A stretch of 64,000 nucleotides of DNA from Streptomyces sp. WZ-12. Its GTDB lineage: Bacteria; Actinomycetota; Actinomycetes; Streptomycetales; Streptomycetaceae. Position numbers and translations under genes: made by a program. Below are positions 7,602-17,864 of the stretch, piece by piece. The stretch is taken from the NCBI RefSeq assembly GCF_028898845.1, contig NZ_CP118574.1, positions 2,542,001-2,606,000 on the forward strand. Reading direction: 5' to 3'. The notes below the pieces were generated by a model. That model did not search any database, was not told the origin of the DNA, and was given only the letters and a program-made list of their open reading frames with translations. Numbering within the stretch: the first letter of the stretch is position 1; every line of letters starts with the position of its first letter.

Positions 7602-9029
7602 CTATCCCCGGCCGGCCGGGACCGCCTGGGCGACCGCCTCCGGCGCCTGCGCGCCCGGCGGTTCGGCGACGAGCCGCGGCCGCACCCACAGCGCGTACAC
7701 CCCGCCGAGCAGGACGAGCCAGACGGCGCCGACGACGAGGGCGATGCGGGTGTCACCGGAGAAGGCGAGCAGGACCATCACGGCGACCATGAAGACGGTG
7801 GCGGCGATTTGGGCCACCGGCCACAACGGCACCGGGTAGCGCAGCGCGGCGGTCTCCTCGGGCGACATCGTGCGACGGGCGTTGAGCTGGCTGAGCAGGA
7901 TCATCAGCCACACCCAGACGGTGGCGAAGGTCGCTATCGAGGAGATGATCAGGAAGATCTTCTCGGGCATGAGGTAGTTGAGCACCACCCCGACCAGCAG
8001 GGCCGCGATCATGATCACGACGGTCAGCCACGGCACGCCGTTGCGGGAGAGCCGCCGCATGGCGGCGGGTGCCTGGCCGCGCTGGGCCATGCCGTACATC
8101 ATCCGGCCGGCGGCGAAGATGTCGCTGTTGATCGCGGACAGCGCGGCGACGATGACCACGACGTTGAGCAGGGTCGCCGCGGACTTGATGCCCAGGCTCG
8201 CGAAGATCTGGACGAACGGGCTGCCGGAAGTGCCGACCTCCTGCCAGGGGTTGAGCGACATCAGCACGGCGAGCGTGAGGACGTAGAAGAGCACCACCCG
8301 GATCGGGATGGAGTTCACGGCGCTCGGGATCGTCTTCTCCGGGTTCTCCGCCTCGCCGGCGGTGACGCCGATGACCTCGGTGCCGCCAAAGGCGAACATC
8401 ACCACGGCGAAGGAGAGGATGAAACCGTGGACGCCGTGCGGGAAGAAGCCGCCGTTGTTCCAGAGGTTGGCGACGCTGACGTGATGCCCACCACCGTGGC
8501 TGAGCCCGAAGAACAGGATCGCGGCACCGCCGATGATCATCGCCACGATGGCGACGATCTTCACCAGGGAGAGCCAGAATTCGAGCTCGCCGAACGCCTT
8601 GACGCTGAAGAGGTTGATCGCGCCGATGATGAGGATGGCGGCCAACAGCCATGTCCAGCGCGGCACATCGGGGAACCAGAAGCCCATGTAGACGCCGAGG
8701 GCGGTGATGTCCGCGAGGCAGACGATGACCATCTCGAAGGCGTAGGTCCAGCCGGTGGTGAAGCCCGCGAGCGGGCCGAGGTGTCTGGTCGCGTACTCGC
8801 CGAACGAGCCGGCGCTCGGCGACCGGACGGCCATCTCACCGAGCGAGCGCAGGACCAGGAAAACGGCCGCGCCCCCGATCAGATAGGCGAGGAGGACGGC
8901 CGGTCCGGCCGCCCTGATGGATTCTGACGAACCGTAGAAGAGGCCGGTGCCGATCGCGGAGCCCAATGCGATGAAGCGGATGTGCCGCGGACGGAGCCCT
9001 CTGCTCAGCGTCGCCTTTTCAGTTGCCAA
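7602..9029 (-). CDS. Amino-acid permease (APC family), probable histidine importer
   Basis: A 475-residue, about 12-helix membrane protein of the APC superfamily. The start carries the family signature ([19 protein letters not shown], then [27 protein letters not shown]) and mid-protein [24 protein letters not shown]. This subgroup contains ProY-, AnsP- and HutT-type importers; histidine as substrate is inferred from position inside the hut cluster. TTG 9029 is the start because GGGAGG lies 7 nt upstream. Its promoter region is shared with the divergent IclR gene at 9191 and carries a HutC-like box (9157-9170). Transcription may continue toward hutH, since no clear hairpin lies between the genes. 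Confidence 0.9.
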   Translation of the reverse strand: MATEKATLSRGLRPRHIRFIALGSAIGTGLFYGSSESIRAAGPAVLLAYLIGGAAVFLVLRSLGEMAVRSPSAGSFGEYATRHLGPLAGFTTGWTYAFEMVIVCLADITALGVYMGFWFPDVPRWTWLLAAILIIGAINLFSVKAFGELEFWLSLVKIVAIVAMIIGGAAILFFGLSHGGGHHVSVANLWNNGGFFPHGVHGFILSFAVVMFAFGGTEVIGVTAGEAENPEKTIPSAVNSIPIRVVLFYVLTLAVLMSLNPWQEVGTSGSPFVQIFASLGIKSAATLLNVVVIVAALSAINSDIFAAGRMMYGMAQRGQAPAAMRRLSRNGVPWLTVVIMIAALLVGVVLNYLMPEKIFLIISSIATFATVWVWLMILLSQLNARRTMSPEETAALRYPVPLWPVAQIAATVFMVAVMVLLAFSGDTRIALVVGAVWLVLLGGVYALWVRPRLVAEPPGAQAPEAVAQAVPAGRG

Positions 9030-9146
9030 CTGCGTCCTCCCTTGGGACCAGTGGTGGTGGGGTGCCGGGTGTTCACTGAGATGCCGGCGAGCCGGGTAAT
9101 GGAACGAGGTCCCCGGAGTGGGGGTAGCCGTGCACCGCGAAAGCAC

Positions 9147-9170
9147 CCTGTATATTCCTGTATAGACAGG
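9147..9170. promoter_or_regulatory. HutC-like operator in permease/IclR divergent promoter
   Basis: CCTGTATAGACAGG (9157-9170) is a 5+5 bp dyad preceded by a direct partial copy, CCTGTATATT (9147-9156). It resembles the HutC box of other bacteria (TTGTAT..ACAA core; 10 of 14 positions) and differs from the hut boxes at hutI, hutH and hutU. It ends 20 nt before the IclR start and lies about 130 nt upstream of the permease start, so a bound repressor could block both. Confidence 0.55.
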
Positions 9171-9190
9171 CATTGTCAAGGGGTGAACCG

Positions 9191-10051
9191 GTGAATGAAC
9201 GGAGATCGACGTCGAGCACGTCCCCCGCAGTCGGTCGCGCCCTGGACATCCTGGTGCACCTCGCGGGCCGCTCCGGACCGGTGAAGACCGCAGCCCTCGC
9301 CCGTGACCTCGGCATCCCTCGCTCGTCGGCGTACCACATCCTCACGGTCCTGGCCGAGCGCGGCTTCGTCACCTACCTCCCGAAGGAGCAGGCGTACGGC
9401 CTGGGCGTCGCCGCCTTCGAGATCGGCTCCGCCTATCTGCGGCACGAACCCCTGGAGCGGCTGGCGCGACCCATCCTGCGCGGCCTCGCCGGAAACCTCG
9501 GCCAGACCGTACACCTCGGCATCGTGCACGGCGCCGAGTCGGTCTACCTCCTCAAGGAGCGCCCGCGCAGCGGACGGTCCGGCGACGTCGAAGCCGCTCT
9601 GGTGACCGACATCGGCGTCCGACTGCCGGCACATCTCACCGCCAACGGGCGCGCCATCCTCGCACACTCCACCGAGGCGCAAGTACGGGCCCTCTTCCCG
9701 AGGCCCGGCGACCTCATCACGCGCACCGGCAGGGGCCCGCGGTCCCTGGCCGAACTGCTGGCCCTGCTCGCCCGGGACCGGGAGCGCGGCTGGTCCGAGG
9801 AGTCCGAGCTGGTCTCCAAGGGCTTCCGCTCCCTGGGCGTCGCCGCCTTCGACCACCACGGGCGGCCGGTCGCCGCGCTCAGCAGCACCTGGCACACCCA
9901 CCGCAGCACGCACGAGCCGGATGCCGTGCGGGACGCCCTGTGGGAGGGCGCGGCCCGGCTGACCTCCGCCGTCTCCGGCCACCCGCCGGTCACCCCGGCC
10001 ACCGGTCAGCCCGTCGGGTTCCCCGCCTCGAAGGCGCCCTCCAGGCGGTAG
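9191..10051 (+). CDS. IclR-family regulator of histidine utilisation (paralogue 2)
   Basis: A 286-residue IclR protein, strongly similar in layout to the first one. The helix-turn-helix is [23 protein letters not shown] with wing [15 protein letters not shown]; the effector domain is [37 protein letters not shown] and [17 protein letters not shown] 9191 is chosen for the AAGGGG at 9178-9183. Its 3' end overlaps the convergent GntR gene by 46 nt, leaving no room for a terminator. Having two IclR paralogues around one catabolic cluster is unusual. They may bind the same box as heteromers or divide enzyme and transport genes between them. Confidence 0.9.
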   Translation: MNERRSTSSTSPAVGRALDILVHLAGRSGPVKTAALARDLGIPRSSAYHILTVLAERGFVTYLPKEQAYGLGVAAFEIGSAYLRHEPLERLARPILRGLAGNLGQTVHLGIVHGAESVYLLKERPRSGRSGDVEAALVTDIGVRLPAHLTANGRAILAHSTEAQVRALFPRPGDLITRTGRGPRSLAELLALLARDRERGWSEESELVSKGFRSLGVAAFDHHGRPVAALSSTWHTHRSTHEPDAVRDALWEGAARLTSAVSGHPPVTPATGQPVGFPASKAPSRR

Positions 10052-10773
10052 CGCGACCCGGGGTGCAGCAGCCGCGCCACGCTCACCGGCGCGCCCCGCG
10101 ACCACGTCCGGCGGTGGATCAACAGGCACGGCTCCGCGCCGTCGACGCCCAGCAGCGCGGACTCCTCCGGCGACGGCAGGACCGCCTCCACGACGTGCTC
10201 GCCCCGGTCCAGCGGCGCGACCTCGGAGAGGAAGGTGAACGGGGTGCGCACGGTGAAGTCCTGCGCCAAGTACCCGGGCGCGAAGGCCGGGTTGACGTAG
10301 CGGTCCTCTATCTGGATCACCGCGCCGTTCTCGCTGTGCACGATGCGGGAACGGAAGACCGGCCGCCCCGCGACGACCCCGATCTCCGCGGCCGTCTTGG
10401 CCCCGGCCGGCTCCTCCCCCAGCGCCAGTACCCGGGCCTCGTAGCGGTGGCCGCGGCGCCGCACCTCCTCGGCGATGTTGTGCACCTCGACCAGGCACGA
10501 ACTGCCCTTGGCCACCGCCACGAAGCTGCCCACGCCCATCACGCGGCGGATCAGCCCCTCCGCGGCCAGCTCGCGCAGCGCGCGGTTGACCGTCATCCGG
10601 GACAGCCCCAGCGACGCCACGAACTGGCTCTCCGACGGCAGCGCGTCGCCCTCCCGCCACCGGCCGCCGGCGATCTGCTCGGACACCAGGTCCTTCACCC
10701 GCCGATACGCCGGCACGGCACCGGAGGCGCGCTCCTGGAAGAGCCGTGCGAGATCCGTGATCTCCGTGGTCAA
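10006..10773 (-). CDS. hutC: GntR-family repressor, HutC subfamily
   Basis: A 255-residue regulator. The winged helix spans about residues 20-88 ([54 protein letters not shown]). A UTRA effector domain follows ([61 protein letters not shown]). HutC proteins typically repress hut genes and are released by urocanate. TTG 10773 has GGAGGGGGG about 6 nt upstream. It is divergent from hutU and overlaps the IclR gene at its 3' end. The HutC-like box at 9157-9170 is the visible candidate target; the dyad in its own promoter matches the IclR-type boxes instead. Confidence 0.93.
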   Translation of the reverse strand: MTTEITDLARLFQERASGAVPAYRRVKDLVSEQIAGGRWREGDALPSESQFVASLGLSRMTVNRALRELAAEGLIRRVMGVGSFVAVAKGSSCLVEVHNIAEEVRRRGHRYEARVLALGEEPAGAKTAAEIGVVAGRPVFRSRIVHSENGAVIQIEDRYVNPAFAPGYLAQDFTVRTPFTFLSEVAPLDRGEHVVEAVLPSPEESALLGVDGAEPCLLIHRRTWSRGAPVSVARLLHPGSRYRLEGAFEAGNPTG

Positions 10774-10846
10774 GACGTCCCCCCTCCCACCGGCTCGGAC
10801 CGGTGCTGCGGTTGCGCCCTGGCGATTCTATGTGAGCGCCAAGTCC

Positions 10847-10864
10847 GTTCTCGGATCCGAGAAT
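10847..10864. promoter_or_regulatory. Hut box 4 in hutC-hutU divergent promoter
   Basis: TTCTCGGATCCGAGAA (10848-10863) is a perfect 16-bp palindrome. Its core TCTCGGATCCGAGA fits the pattern of the boxes at hutI and hutH (12 of 18 positions identical to box 1). It lies about 75 nt from the hutC start and about 150 nt from hutU. Confidence 0.75.
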
Positions 10865-10946
10865 CCGCAACTCGGCTGCTGGCACCGGCGGTTCCGACCG
10901 CCTGTCATGGGACGCACGCCGCACCGCCGGCCCGCACCGGCGGGAC

Positions 10947-10978
10947 GCCGTGCGCCGGGCCGCCGCCCGGCGCACGGC
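10947..10978 (+). promoter_or_regulatory. Perfect GC hairpin in hutU leader
   Basis: GCCGTGCGCCGGG and CCCGGCGCACGGC pair over 13 bp with a 6-nt loop, ending 22 nt before the AGGAGG of hutU. No T-run follows. It could be an attenuator-like or mRNA-stabilising leader element. Confidence 0.6.
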
Positions 10979-11010
10979 GCGGCATCCACCCACCCCCTCC
11001 AGGAGGCACC

Positions 11011-12681
<1,671 letters not shown>

Positions 12682-12735
12682 GCGCGGTCGAGCGATGATG
12701 CGAACCGACCGCAACCGAGGGAAGGAAACGCAGCG

Positions 12736-13704
12736 ATGACGGTCCCCGTGGACGCACCGTCCGAGCCGTGGACGGGCCGGGACGACGGACCCGGCGAGGA
12801 CACCCTGCGCTGGCACCACGCCGTCGCCCACGCCGAACGGGCCGACTGGGACGCCGCGTTCGTCGGCTTCCGCAGCGACGAGGGCGTGCGGCGCAACCAG
12901 GGACGGCAGGGCGCGGCCGGCGGCCCGGCGGCCCTGCGCACCGCCCTGGCCTCCATGGCGCTGCCCGCACCGCTGCGGGCGCTCGACGCCGGTGACATCG
13001 CCGTCGCCGACGGCGATCTGGAGGCCGGCCAGCGGCGCCTCGGCGCGGCCGTCACCGCGCTCCTGGACCAGCGGCGGCCCGTGGTGGTGCTCGGCGGCGG
13101 CCACGAGGTCGCCTACGGCAGCTACCTCGGGCTGGCCGACAGCCGCGCCCTGCGCGACGGGGCCCGGCTCGGGGTGCTCAACCTCGACGCCCACTTCGAC
13201 CTGCGCGACGACGACCGGCCCAGCTCCGGCACGCCGTTCCTGCAGATGGCGCGGGCGGAAGAGCGGCAGGGCCGGCGGCTGAACTACGCGGTCCTCGGCG
13301 TGAGCCAACCCAGCAACACCCAACGGCTGTTCCACACCGCCGACAAGCTGGGCGTCCGCCACCTCCCGGACACCGAGTGCGGCCCGCTGCACCTCGGCGG
13401 CGTCGACCTCTTCGTCGACGCGTTCCTGACGAGCTGCGAGGTGGTCCACCTCAGCATCGACCTCGACGTGCTGCCCGCCGCGGCGGCCCCCGGCGTCAGC
13501 GCCCCGGCCGCCTACGGCGTCCCCATGGAGATCGTCGAGCACGTCTGCGCCCGGGTCGCGGCAAGCGGAAAACTGGCCGTCGTCGACGTCGCCGAGCTCA
13601 ACCCGGACCTCGACATCGACAACCGCACCGCCCGCGCCGGCGCCCGCCTCGTCCACCGCATCCTCACCACCCCCCGCGTGGGGAGTCCGGGGAGCGACGC
13701 CTGA
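12736..13704 (+). CDS. hutG: Formimidoylglutamase (arginase/agmatinase family)
   Basis: A 322-residue ureohydrolase-fold enzyme that splits N-formimino-L-glutamate to glutamate and formamide, closing the hut pathway. Mn2+ ligands are visible: H123 in GGGHEVAYG, D151/H153/D155 in NLDAHFDLRDDD, and D242/D244 in LSIDLDVLPAA. The C-terminal VVDVAELNPDLDIDNRTARAGARL is standard for the family. ATG 12736 has GAAGGAAA upstream. Because this enzyme is present, the organism needs neither formiminoglutamate deiminase nor formiminotransferase. Co-directional with hutU; a strong terminator follows. Confidence 0.95.
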   Translation: MTVPVDAPSEPWTGRDDGPGEDTLRWHHAVAHAERADWDAAFVGFRSDEGVRRNQGRQGAAGGPAALRTALASMALPAPLRALDAGDIAVADGDLEAGQRRLGAAVTALLDQRRPVVVLGGGHEVAYGSYLGLADSRALRDGARLGVLNLDAHFDLRDDDRPSSGTPFLQMARAEERQGRRLNYAVLGVSQPSNTQRLFHTADKLGVRHLPDTECGPLHLGGVDLFVDAFLTSCEVVHLSIDLDVLPAAAAPGVSAPAAYGVPMEIVEHVCARVAASGKLAVVDVAELNPDLDIDNRTARAGARLVHRILTTPRVGSPGSDA

Positions 13705-13763
13705 CCCGTCCCCCGCCGCGGGGACGATCGCCGACGGGCAGACGCGAAAGCGACGGCAACAAC

Positions 13764-13800
13764 GGGAGCGGGCACGGCCACCACGGCCGTGCCCGCTCCC
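13764..13800. terminator. Bidirectional terminator between hutG and msrB
   Basis: A perfect 16-bp stem (GGGAGCGGGCACGGCC / GGCCGTGCCCGCTCCC) with a 5-nt loop lies between two convergent genes. Confidence 0.85.
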
Positions 13801-13855
13801 GCGCGCGCCTCGAACTCACCCGCTCCGCACGCCCGTTGGCGGCGGAGCGGGCGGC

Positions 13856-14263
13856 TCAGCCCTCGTCCGGGGCCAGCCGGAGCGAGATCGAGTTGATGCA
13901 GTACCGCTGGTCCGTCGGCGTCGGGTAGCCCTCGCCCTCGAAGACATGGCCGAGGTGCGAGCCGCACCGGGCGCAGCGCACCTCGGTGCGGACCATGCCG
14001 TGGCTGCGGTCCTCCAACAGCTCGACGGCGGCACCGTCCTTGGGGTCGTAGAAGGACGGCCAGCCGCAGTGGCTCTCGAACTTGGTGTCCGAGCGGAAGA
14101 GTTCGGCGCCGCAGGCGCGGCAGGAGTAGACGCCGGTGGTCTTGGTGTCGGTGTACTCGCCGCGGAACGCCGGCTCGGTGCCGCCCCGGCGGAGGACCTG
14201 GTACTCGGCCGGGGTCAGCTCGGCGCGCCACTGCTCGTCGGGCTTGTCGATCTCGTACGTCAT
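13856..14263 (-). CDS. msrB: Peptide-methionine (R)-S-oxide reductase
   Basis: A 135-residue cytosolic repair enzyme that reduces methionine-R-sulfoxide in proteins. It has the zinc site C48/C51 (YSCRACGAEL) and C97/C100 (VRCARCGSHLGHVF), the substrate loop ESHCGWPSFYDP and the catalytic C122 in RYCINSISLRL. Length is usual for stand-alone MsrB. ATG 14263 follows a GAGGAG. It is 16 nt downstream of murC on the same strand and is probably co-transcribed with it, an arrangement common in Streptomyces. Confidence 0.96.
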   Translation of the reverse strand: MTYEIDKPDEQWRAELTPAEYQVLRRGGTEPAFRGEYTDTKTTGVYSCRACGAELFRSDTKFESHCGWPSFYDPKDGAAVELLEDRSHGMVRTEVRCARCGSHLGHVFEGEGYPTPTDQRYCINSISLRLAPDEG

Positions 14264-14279
14264 GTGGGGGCTCCTCAGC

Positions 14280-15680
14280 TCATGCGCCCAGGCGGGACAG
14301 GATGGCGGGGCCGAGGTCGGTCACATCGCCCGCGCCCATGGTGAGAACAAGGTCACCGGGGCGGCTCATTCCGGCGATCAGCTCCGGGATCGCGCCCTTG
14401 TCGGCCTCGGGGGTGACCTGGGCGCCGGCGTCCCGGGCGGCGTCGGTGATCAGGGCGCTGGTGACGCCCGGGATCGGGTCCTCGCGGGCCGGGTAGATGT
14501 CCAGGACGACGGAGGCGTCGGCGAGGGCGAGGGCCTGGCCCATCTCGGCGCCGAGCTCCTGGGTGCGGGAGTACAGGTGCGGCTGGAAGACCACGAGGAT
14601 GCGGCCGCCGGTCTCCTCGGTGGCGCTGCGGATCGCCTCCAGGTCGGCGGACATCTCGGTGGGGTGGTGCGCGTAGGAGTCGATGACCTGGACGCCGGCG
14701 GCCTCGCCCTTGAGCTGGAGGCGACGCTTGACGCCGGTGTACTTGCCGAGGGCGTCGGCGAGTTGGTGCGGCGGGAGGTCCAGGGCGACGCCGGCGGCCA
14801 GGGCGGCGACGGCGTTGCTGGCGTAGTGCCGGCCGGGGACGGAGACCGTGAAGGTGAGGATCTTGCCGCTGGTGAGGGTGACCGTGACGTCGCTGGCCAG
14901 GCCGTGCGGGGTGATCTGGAGGATCCGGACGTCGGCGTCCTTGGCCTCGCCGTAGGTGACGATCTCGATGTCGTCGCGGCCGAGCCGGCCGGTCAGCTCG
15001 CGGGCGCCGGGGTGGTCGGCGGAGATGACCAGGGTGCCGCCGGGGCGGACGCGGTCCACGAAGGTCTCGAAGGACTCGTAGATCTCGTCCATCGAGGCGT
15101 AGTTGGCGTGGTGGTCCAGCTCGACGTTGAGGACGATGGCGACCTCGGGGGCGTACTTGTGGAAGCTGCGGTCGCTCTCGTCGGCCTCGGCGACGAAGAT
15201 CCGGCCGCTGCCGTGCTCGGCGTTGGAACCGGGGGCGTCCAGATCACCGCCGATGGCGTAGGACGGCTTGAGGCCCAGGGCGCCGAGGGAGACGGCGAGC
15301 ATGGACGTGGTGGTGGTCTTGCCGTGGGTGCCGGCGACGGCGATGGGGCGCAGGCCGTCCATGAGGGCGGCGAGGGCGTCGGAGCGGTGGACGACGGGGA
15401 GGCCGCGCTCGCGGGCGGCGGTCAGCTCCGGGTTGTCGTCGCGGATCGCGGAGGAGACCACGACGCTGGTGGCGTCGGCCGCCAAGTGCTCGGCGGCGTG
15501 GCCGATGTGGACCGTGGCGCCGAGGGTGCGCAGGGCCTGGGCCGTCGCGGAGTCCTTGGCGTCGCTGCCCGCCACCGCGGCGCCGCGCTGCGCGAGGATC
15601 TTGGCGATGCCCGACATGCCGGCGCCGCCGATGCCGATGAAGTGCGGCCGTTCCATCGAGGCTGGGATGGCGGGTGCCAT
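14280..15680 (-). CDS. murC: UDP-N-acetylmuramate--L-alanine ligase
   Basis: A 466-residue cytoplasmic Mur ligase that adds the first L-alanine to UDP-MurNAc in peptidoglycan synthesis. The N-terminal domain has HFIGIGGAGMSGIAKIL; the central ATPase domain has the P-loop VAGTHGKTTTTSML and FVAEADESDRSF; then NVELDHHANY, SYAHHPTEM and the C-terminal FQPHLYSRTQELG. ATG 15680 starts 8 residues before the conserved region; longer in-frame extensions have Arg-rich junk composition. In Streptomyces this gene is outside the dcw cluster, as seen here. Confidence 0.96.
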   Translation of the reverse strand: MAPAIPASMERPHFIGIGGAGMSGIAKILAQRGAAVAGSDAKDSATAQALRTLGATVHIGHAAEHLAADATSVVVSSAIRDDNPELTAARERGLPVVHRSDALAALMDGLRPIAVAGTHGKTTTTSMLAVSLGALGLKPSYAIGGDLDAPGSNAEHGSGRIFVAEADESDRSFHKYAPEVAIVLNVELDHHANYASMDEIYESFETFVDRVRPGGTLVISADHPGARELTGRLGRDDIEIVTYGEAKDADVRILQITPHGLASDVTVTLTSGKILTFTVSVPGRHYASNAVAALAAGVALDLPPHQLADALGKYTGVKRRLQLKGEAAGVQVIDSYAHHPTEMSADLEAIRSATEETGGRILVVFQPHLYSRTQELGAEMGQALALADASVVLDIYPAREDPIPGVTSALITDAARDAGAQVTPEADKGAIPELIAGMSRPGDLVLTMGAGDVTDLGPAILSRLGA

Positions 15681-15815
15681 GGATGGGTCTCCCTGATCGT
15701 CGAGCGGGCGTGCGGTCCTGCGTGTGCTTGCCGACGATTCTCGCACCCGGCACTGACAGCGCCGGCCCGCGACCCCGCGCCGGGACACTCCACGGGGCCC
15801 GGCCCGGTGCGGCGG

Positions 15816-16457
15816 TCAGCGGCGGATCAGGCCCTGGGCGGTGGCGGCGGCGACCGCGGCCGTGCGGGAGTCGACACCCAATTTGGCGTAGATGTGGACG
15901 AGATGGGACTTGACGGTCGCCTGGCTGAGGAAGAGCCGCTTGCTGATCGCCGCGTTGGACAGGCCGTCGGCGACGAGCTGGAGGACCTCGGTCTCGCGGC
16001 GGGAGAGGGCGGCGGCGGGCGTCCGCATCCGGTCCATCAGGCGGTGCGCGACGGTGGGGGCGAGCGCGGACTTCCCGGCCGCGGCGGTGCGCACCGCCGC
16101 GGCCAGCTCGTCGGGCGGGGCGTCCTTGAGGAGGTAGCCGGTGGCGCCGGCCTCGATGGCGGCGAGGATGTCGGCGTCGCTGTCGTAGGTGGTCAGGATC
16201 AGCACGCGGGGCGCCCCGGGGCGGGCGGTGATCTCCGCGGTGGCCCGGGACCCCAGCATCCGGCCGCCGAACTGGAGGTCCATGAGGACCACGTCGACGT
16301 CCAGGCTGGCCGCCAGCGCCACGGCCTCCTCGGAGGTGGGGACGTCGGCGGCGATCTCGAAGTCCGGCTCGGTCTCCAGGACGGCGCGGAGCCCGGCCCG
16401 TACGACGGGGTGGTCGTCGGCGAGCAGCAGCCGGACGGGGGCGGCGGGTGCGGTCAC
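15816..16457 (-). CDS. NarL/FixJ-type response regulator
   Basis: A 213-residue DNA-binding response regulator. The receiver begins LLLADDHPVVRAGLRAVL; phosphoacceptor D60 is in VDVVLMDLQFGG; ILTTYDSD and GYLLKDAPPDEL supply the conserved Thr and Lys. A LuxR-type helix-turn-helix follows (LSRRETEVLQLVADGLSNAAISKRLFLSQATVKSHL). GTG 16457 overlaps the kinase stop by GTGA, indicating translational coupling with the kinase gene upstream. The pair is divergent from an ABC exporter, its likely target. Confidence 0.94.
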   Translation of the reverse strand: MTAPAAPVRLLLADDHPVVRAGLRAVLETEPDFEIAADVPTSEEAVALAASLDVDVVLMDLQFGGRMLGSRATAEITARPGAPRVLILTTYDSDADILAAIEAGATGYLLKDAPPDELAAAVRTAAAGKSALAPTVAHRLMDRMRTPAAALSRRETEVLQLVADGLSNAAISKRLFLSQATVKSHLVHIYAKLGVDSRTAAVAAATAQGLIRR

Positions 16458-17695
16458 GGGGCGGCCCCCTGGGCGGTCTCGGGGACGGCGGACGGTTCGG
16501 GACAGGGCAGGGTGACGGCGAGGGCGGTGCCCTCCCCGGGGGCGGACTCGACGGCGAGGGTCCCGTGGAGGGCGCGGGCCCGGGCGCGCATCGCGGCCAG
16601 CCCGAAGCCGGAGCCGCCGGCGGCCGCGGAGCCGGGCGGCGGCACCTCGGCGGGCACGAACCCGCTGCCGTCGTCGACGACGTCCAGGGCGACCTCGGTG
16701 TCCATGTAGCTGAGGGTCAGCTCGACGCGGTCGGCGGCGGCGTGCTGGACGGTGTTGGCGAGCGCGGACTGGGCGATCCGCAACAGGGCGACCTCGTGCG
16801 GGGTGGGCAGCGGCGTGGGCGCGCCGGAAACCTGGCAGTGCACGGCCAGCCCGGAGGTGCGGGCGGTGGCGGCGCACAGCCGCTCCAGGGCGGCCGGCAG
16901 CGAGCCGGCTTCCAGGTCGGGCGGGCTCAGGGCGCGGACGAAGCGGCGCGCCTCGGCGAGGTTGTCGACGGCGGCGGTGCGGGCCTGCCTGATGTGCCCG
17001 AGGGCGGTCTCCGGCCGCCCCGGTACGGCGCGTTCGGCGGCCCTCAGGAGCAGTTGGATGCTGGAGAGCCCCTGGGCGAGGGTGTCGTGGATCTCGCGGG
17101 CCAGCCGCTCCCGTTCGGCGAGCACGCCGGCGGCCCGTTCCGCGGCGGCCAGTTCGCTGCGGGCCGCGGTGAGCTCCTCGATGAGGCGGCGGCGCTGCTC
17201 GCTCTCCCGGTAGAGGGCCTGGTAACCGAAGACGACGGCGACGGCGACCGCGGCGCCCAGGAAGGGGCCGATGACCGTGCCGACGCTGAGGGTGTGGGTG
17301 TGCCAGGCGAAGCCGGCGATGGCGGCGGCCGTACTGGCGGCGACCGCGGGCAGCGCCCAACGGGGCGGCAGCAGGTGCAGTTCGACGAAGAACAGCGGGA
17401 AGGCCAGCCAGACGCCGTCCGGGGTGAGCGCCAGCAGCACCAGCCACACCGCGACCACGGTGGCGAGCCAGACGGCGGCGGCGGAACTGCGGGCCCGGAG
17501 CAGCGCGGGCCCCAGGACGTAGAGCGCCAGGAGGACCACCGAGGTGGCGAGCACGGCCGGGGCGGCGGGGGCCCCGTCGGCCAGGGCGCGCACGGCGGCG
17601 AGCGCGAGCAGCCCGGCCACCATCAGGTGGAGGCACAGGCGTAGCACGCGCACAACGGGGATGAGGGAGAGGTCGGTCCTGGCTTGTTCGATCAC
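16454..17695 (-). CDS. Sensor histidine kinase (HisKA_3 type)
   Basis: A 413-residue membrane kinase. About five hydrophobic helices fill residues 12-160 (LHLMVAGLLALAAV, VLLALYVLGPALL, WLATVVAVWLVLLAL, VIGPFLGAAVAVAVVFG), with almost no extracytoplasmic loop. A short coiled coil leads to the dimerisation domain with H203 in LAREIHDTLAQGLSSIQ. The ATPase domain has ANTVQHAAADRVEL, DVVDDGSGF and SGFGLAAMRARA. GTG 17695 follows GAAGAGG. The small loops suggest sensing within the membrane, such as envelope stress or a lipophilic compound, as in DesK/LiaS-like kinases. That is inference. Confidence 0.93.
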   Translation of the reverse strand: MIEQARTDLSLIPVVRVLRLCLHLMVAGLLALAAVRALADGAPAAPAVLATSVVLLALYVLGPALLRARSSAAAVWLATVVAVWLVLLALTPDGVWLAFPLFFVELHLLPPRWALPAVAASTAAAIAGFAWHTHTLSVGTVIGPFLGAAVAVAVVFGYQALYRESEQRRRLIEELTAARSELAAAERAAGVLAERERLAREIHDTLAQGLSSIQLLLRAAERAVPGRPETALGHIRQARTAAVDNLAEARRFVRALSPPDLEAGSLPAALERLCAATARTSGLAVHCQVSGAPTPLPTPHEVALLRIAQSALANTVQHAAADRVELTLSYMDTEVALDVVDDGSGFVPAEVPPPGSAAAGGSGFGLAAMRARARALHGTLAVESAPGEGTALAVTLPCPEPSAVPETAQGAAP

Positions 17696-17864
17696 GGCCT
17701 CTTCAGGCTACGGGCCGGTGGCGACCCCGGCATCAATCGAAAGGTGGAGCCGGGACCGCACCCTTCGGCTCCGGTGAACCACTCCCGGGCGCGATGCCGC
17801 GCGCCCCTGTGGCGGGCGACGGTGGGGGCAGCCGCCGGGCAGTGGGCCCGGCATCGATCCGAGG

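Noticed and set aside
5042..7792. Very long plus-strand open frame (over 900 codons) across the IclR gene and antisense to hutH
   Set aside because: Its composition is Gly/Arg/Ala-rich without any domain, and hutH is unmistakable on the other strand. Long antisense frames are a normal by-product of about 70% GC.
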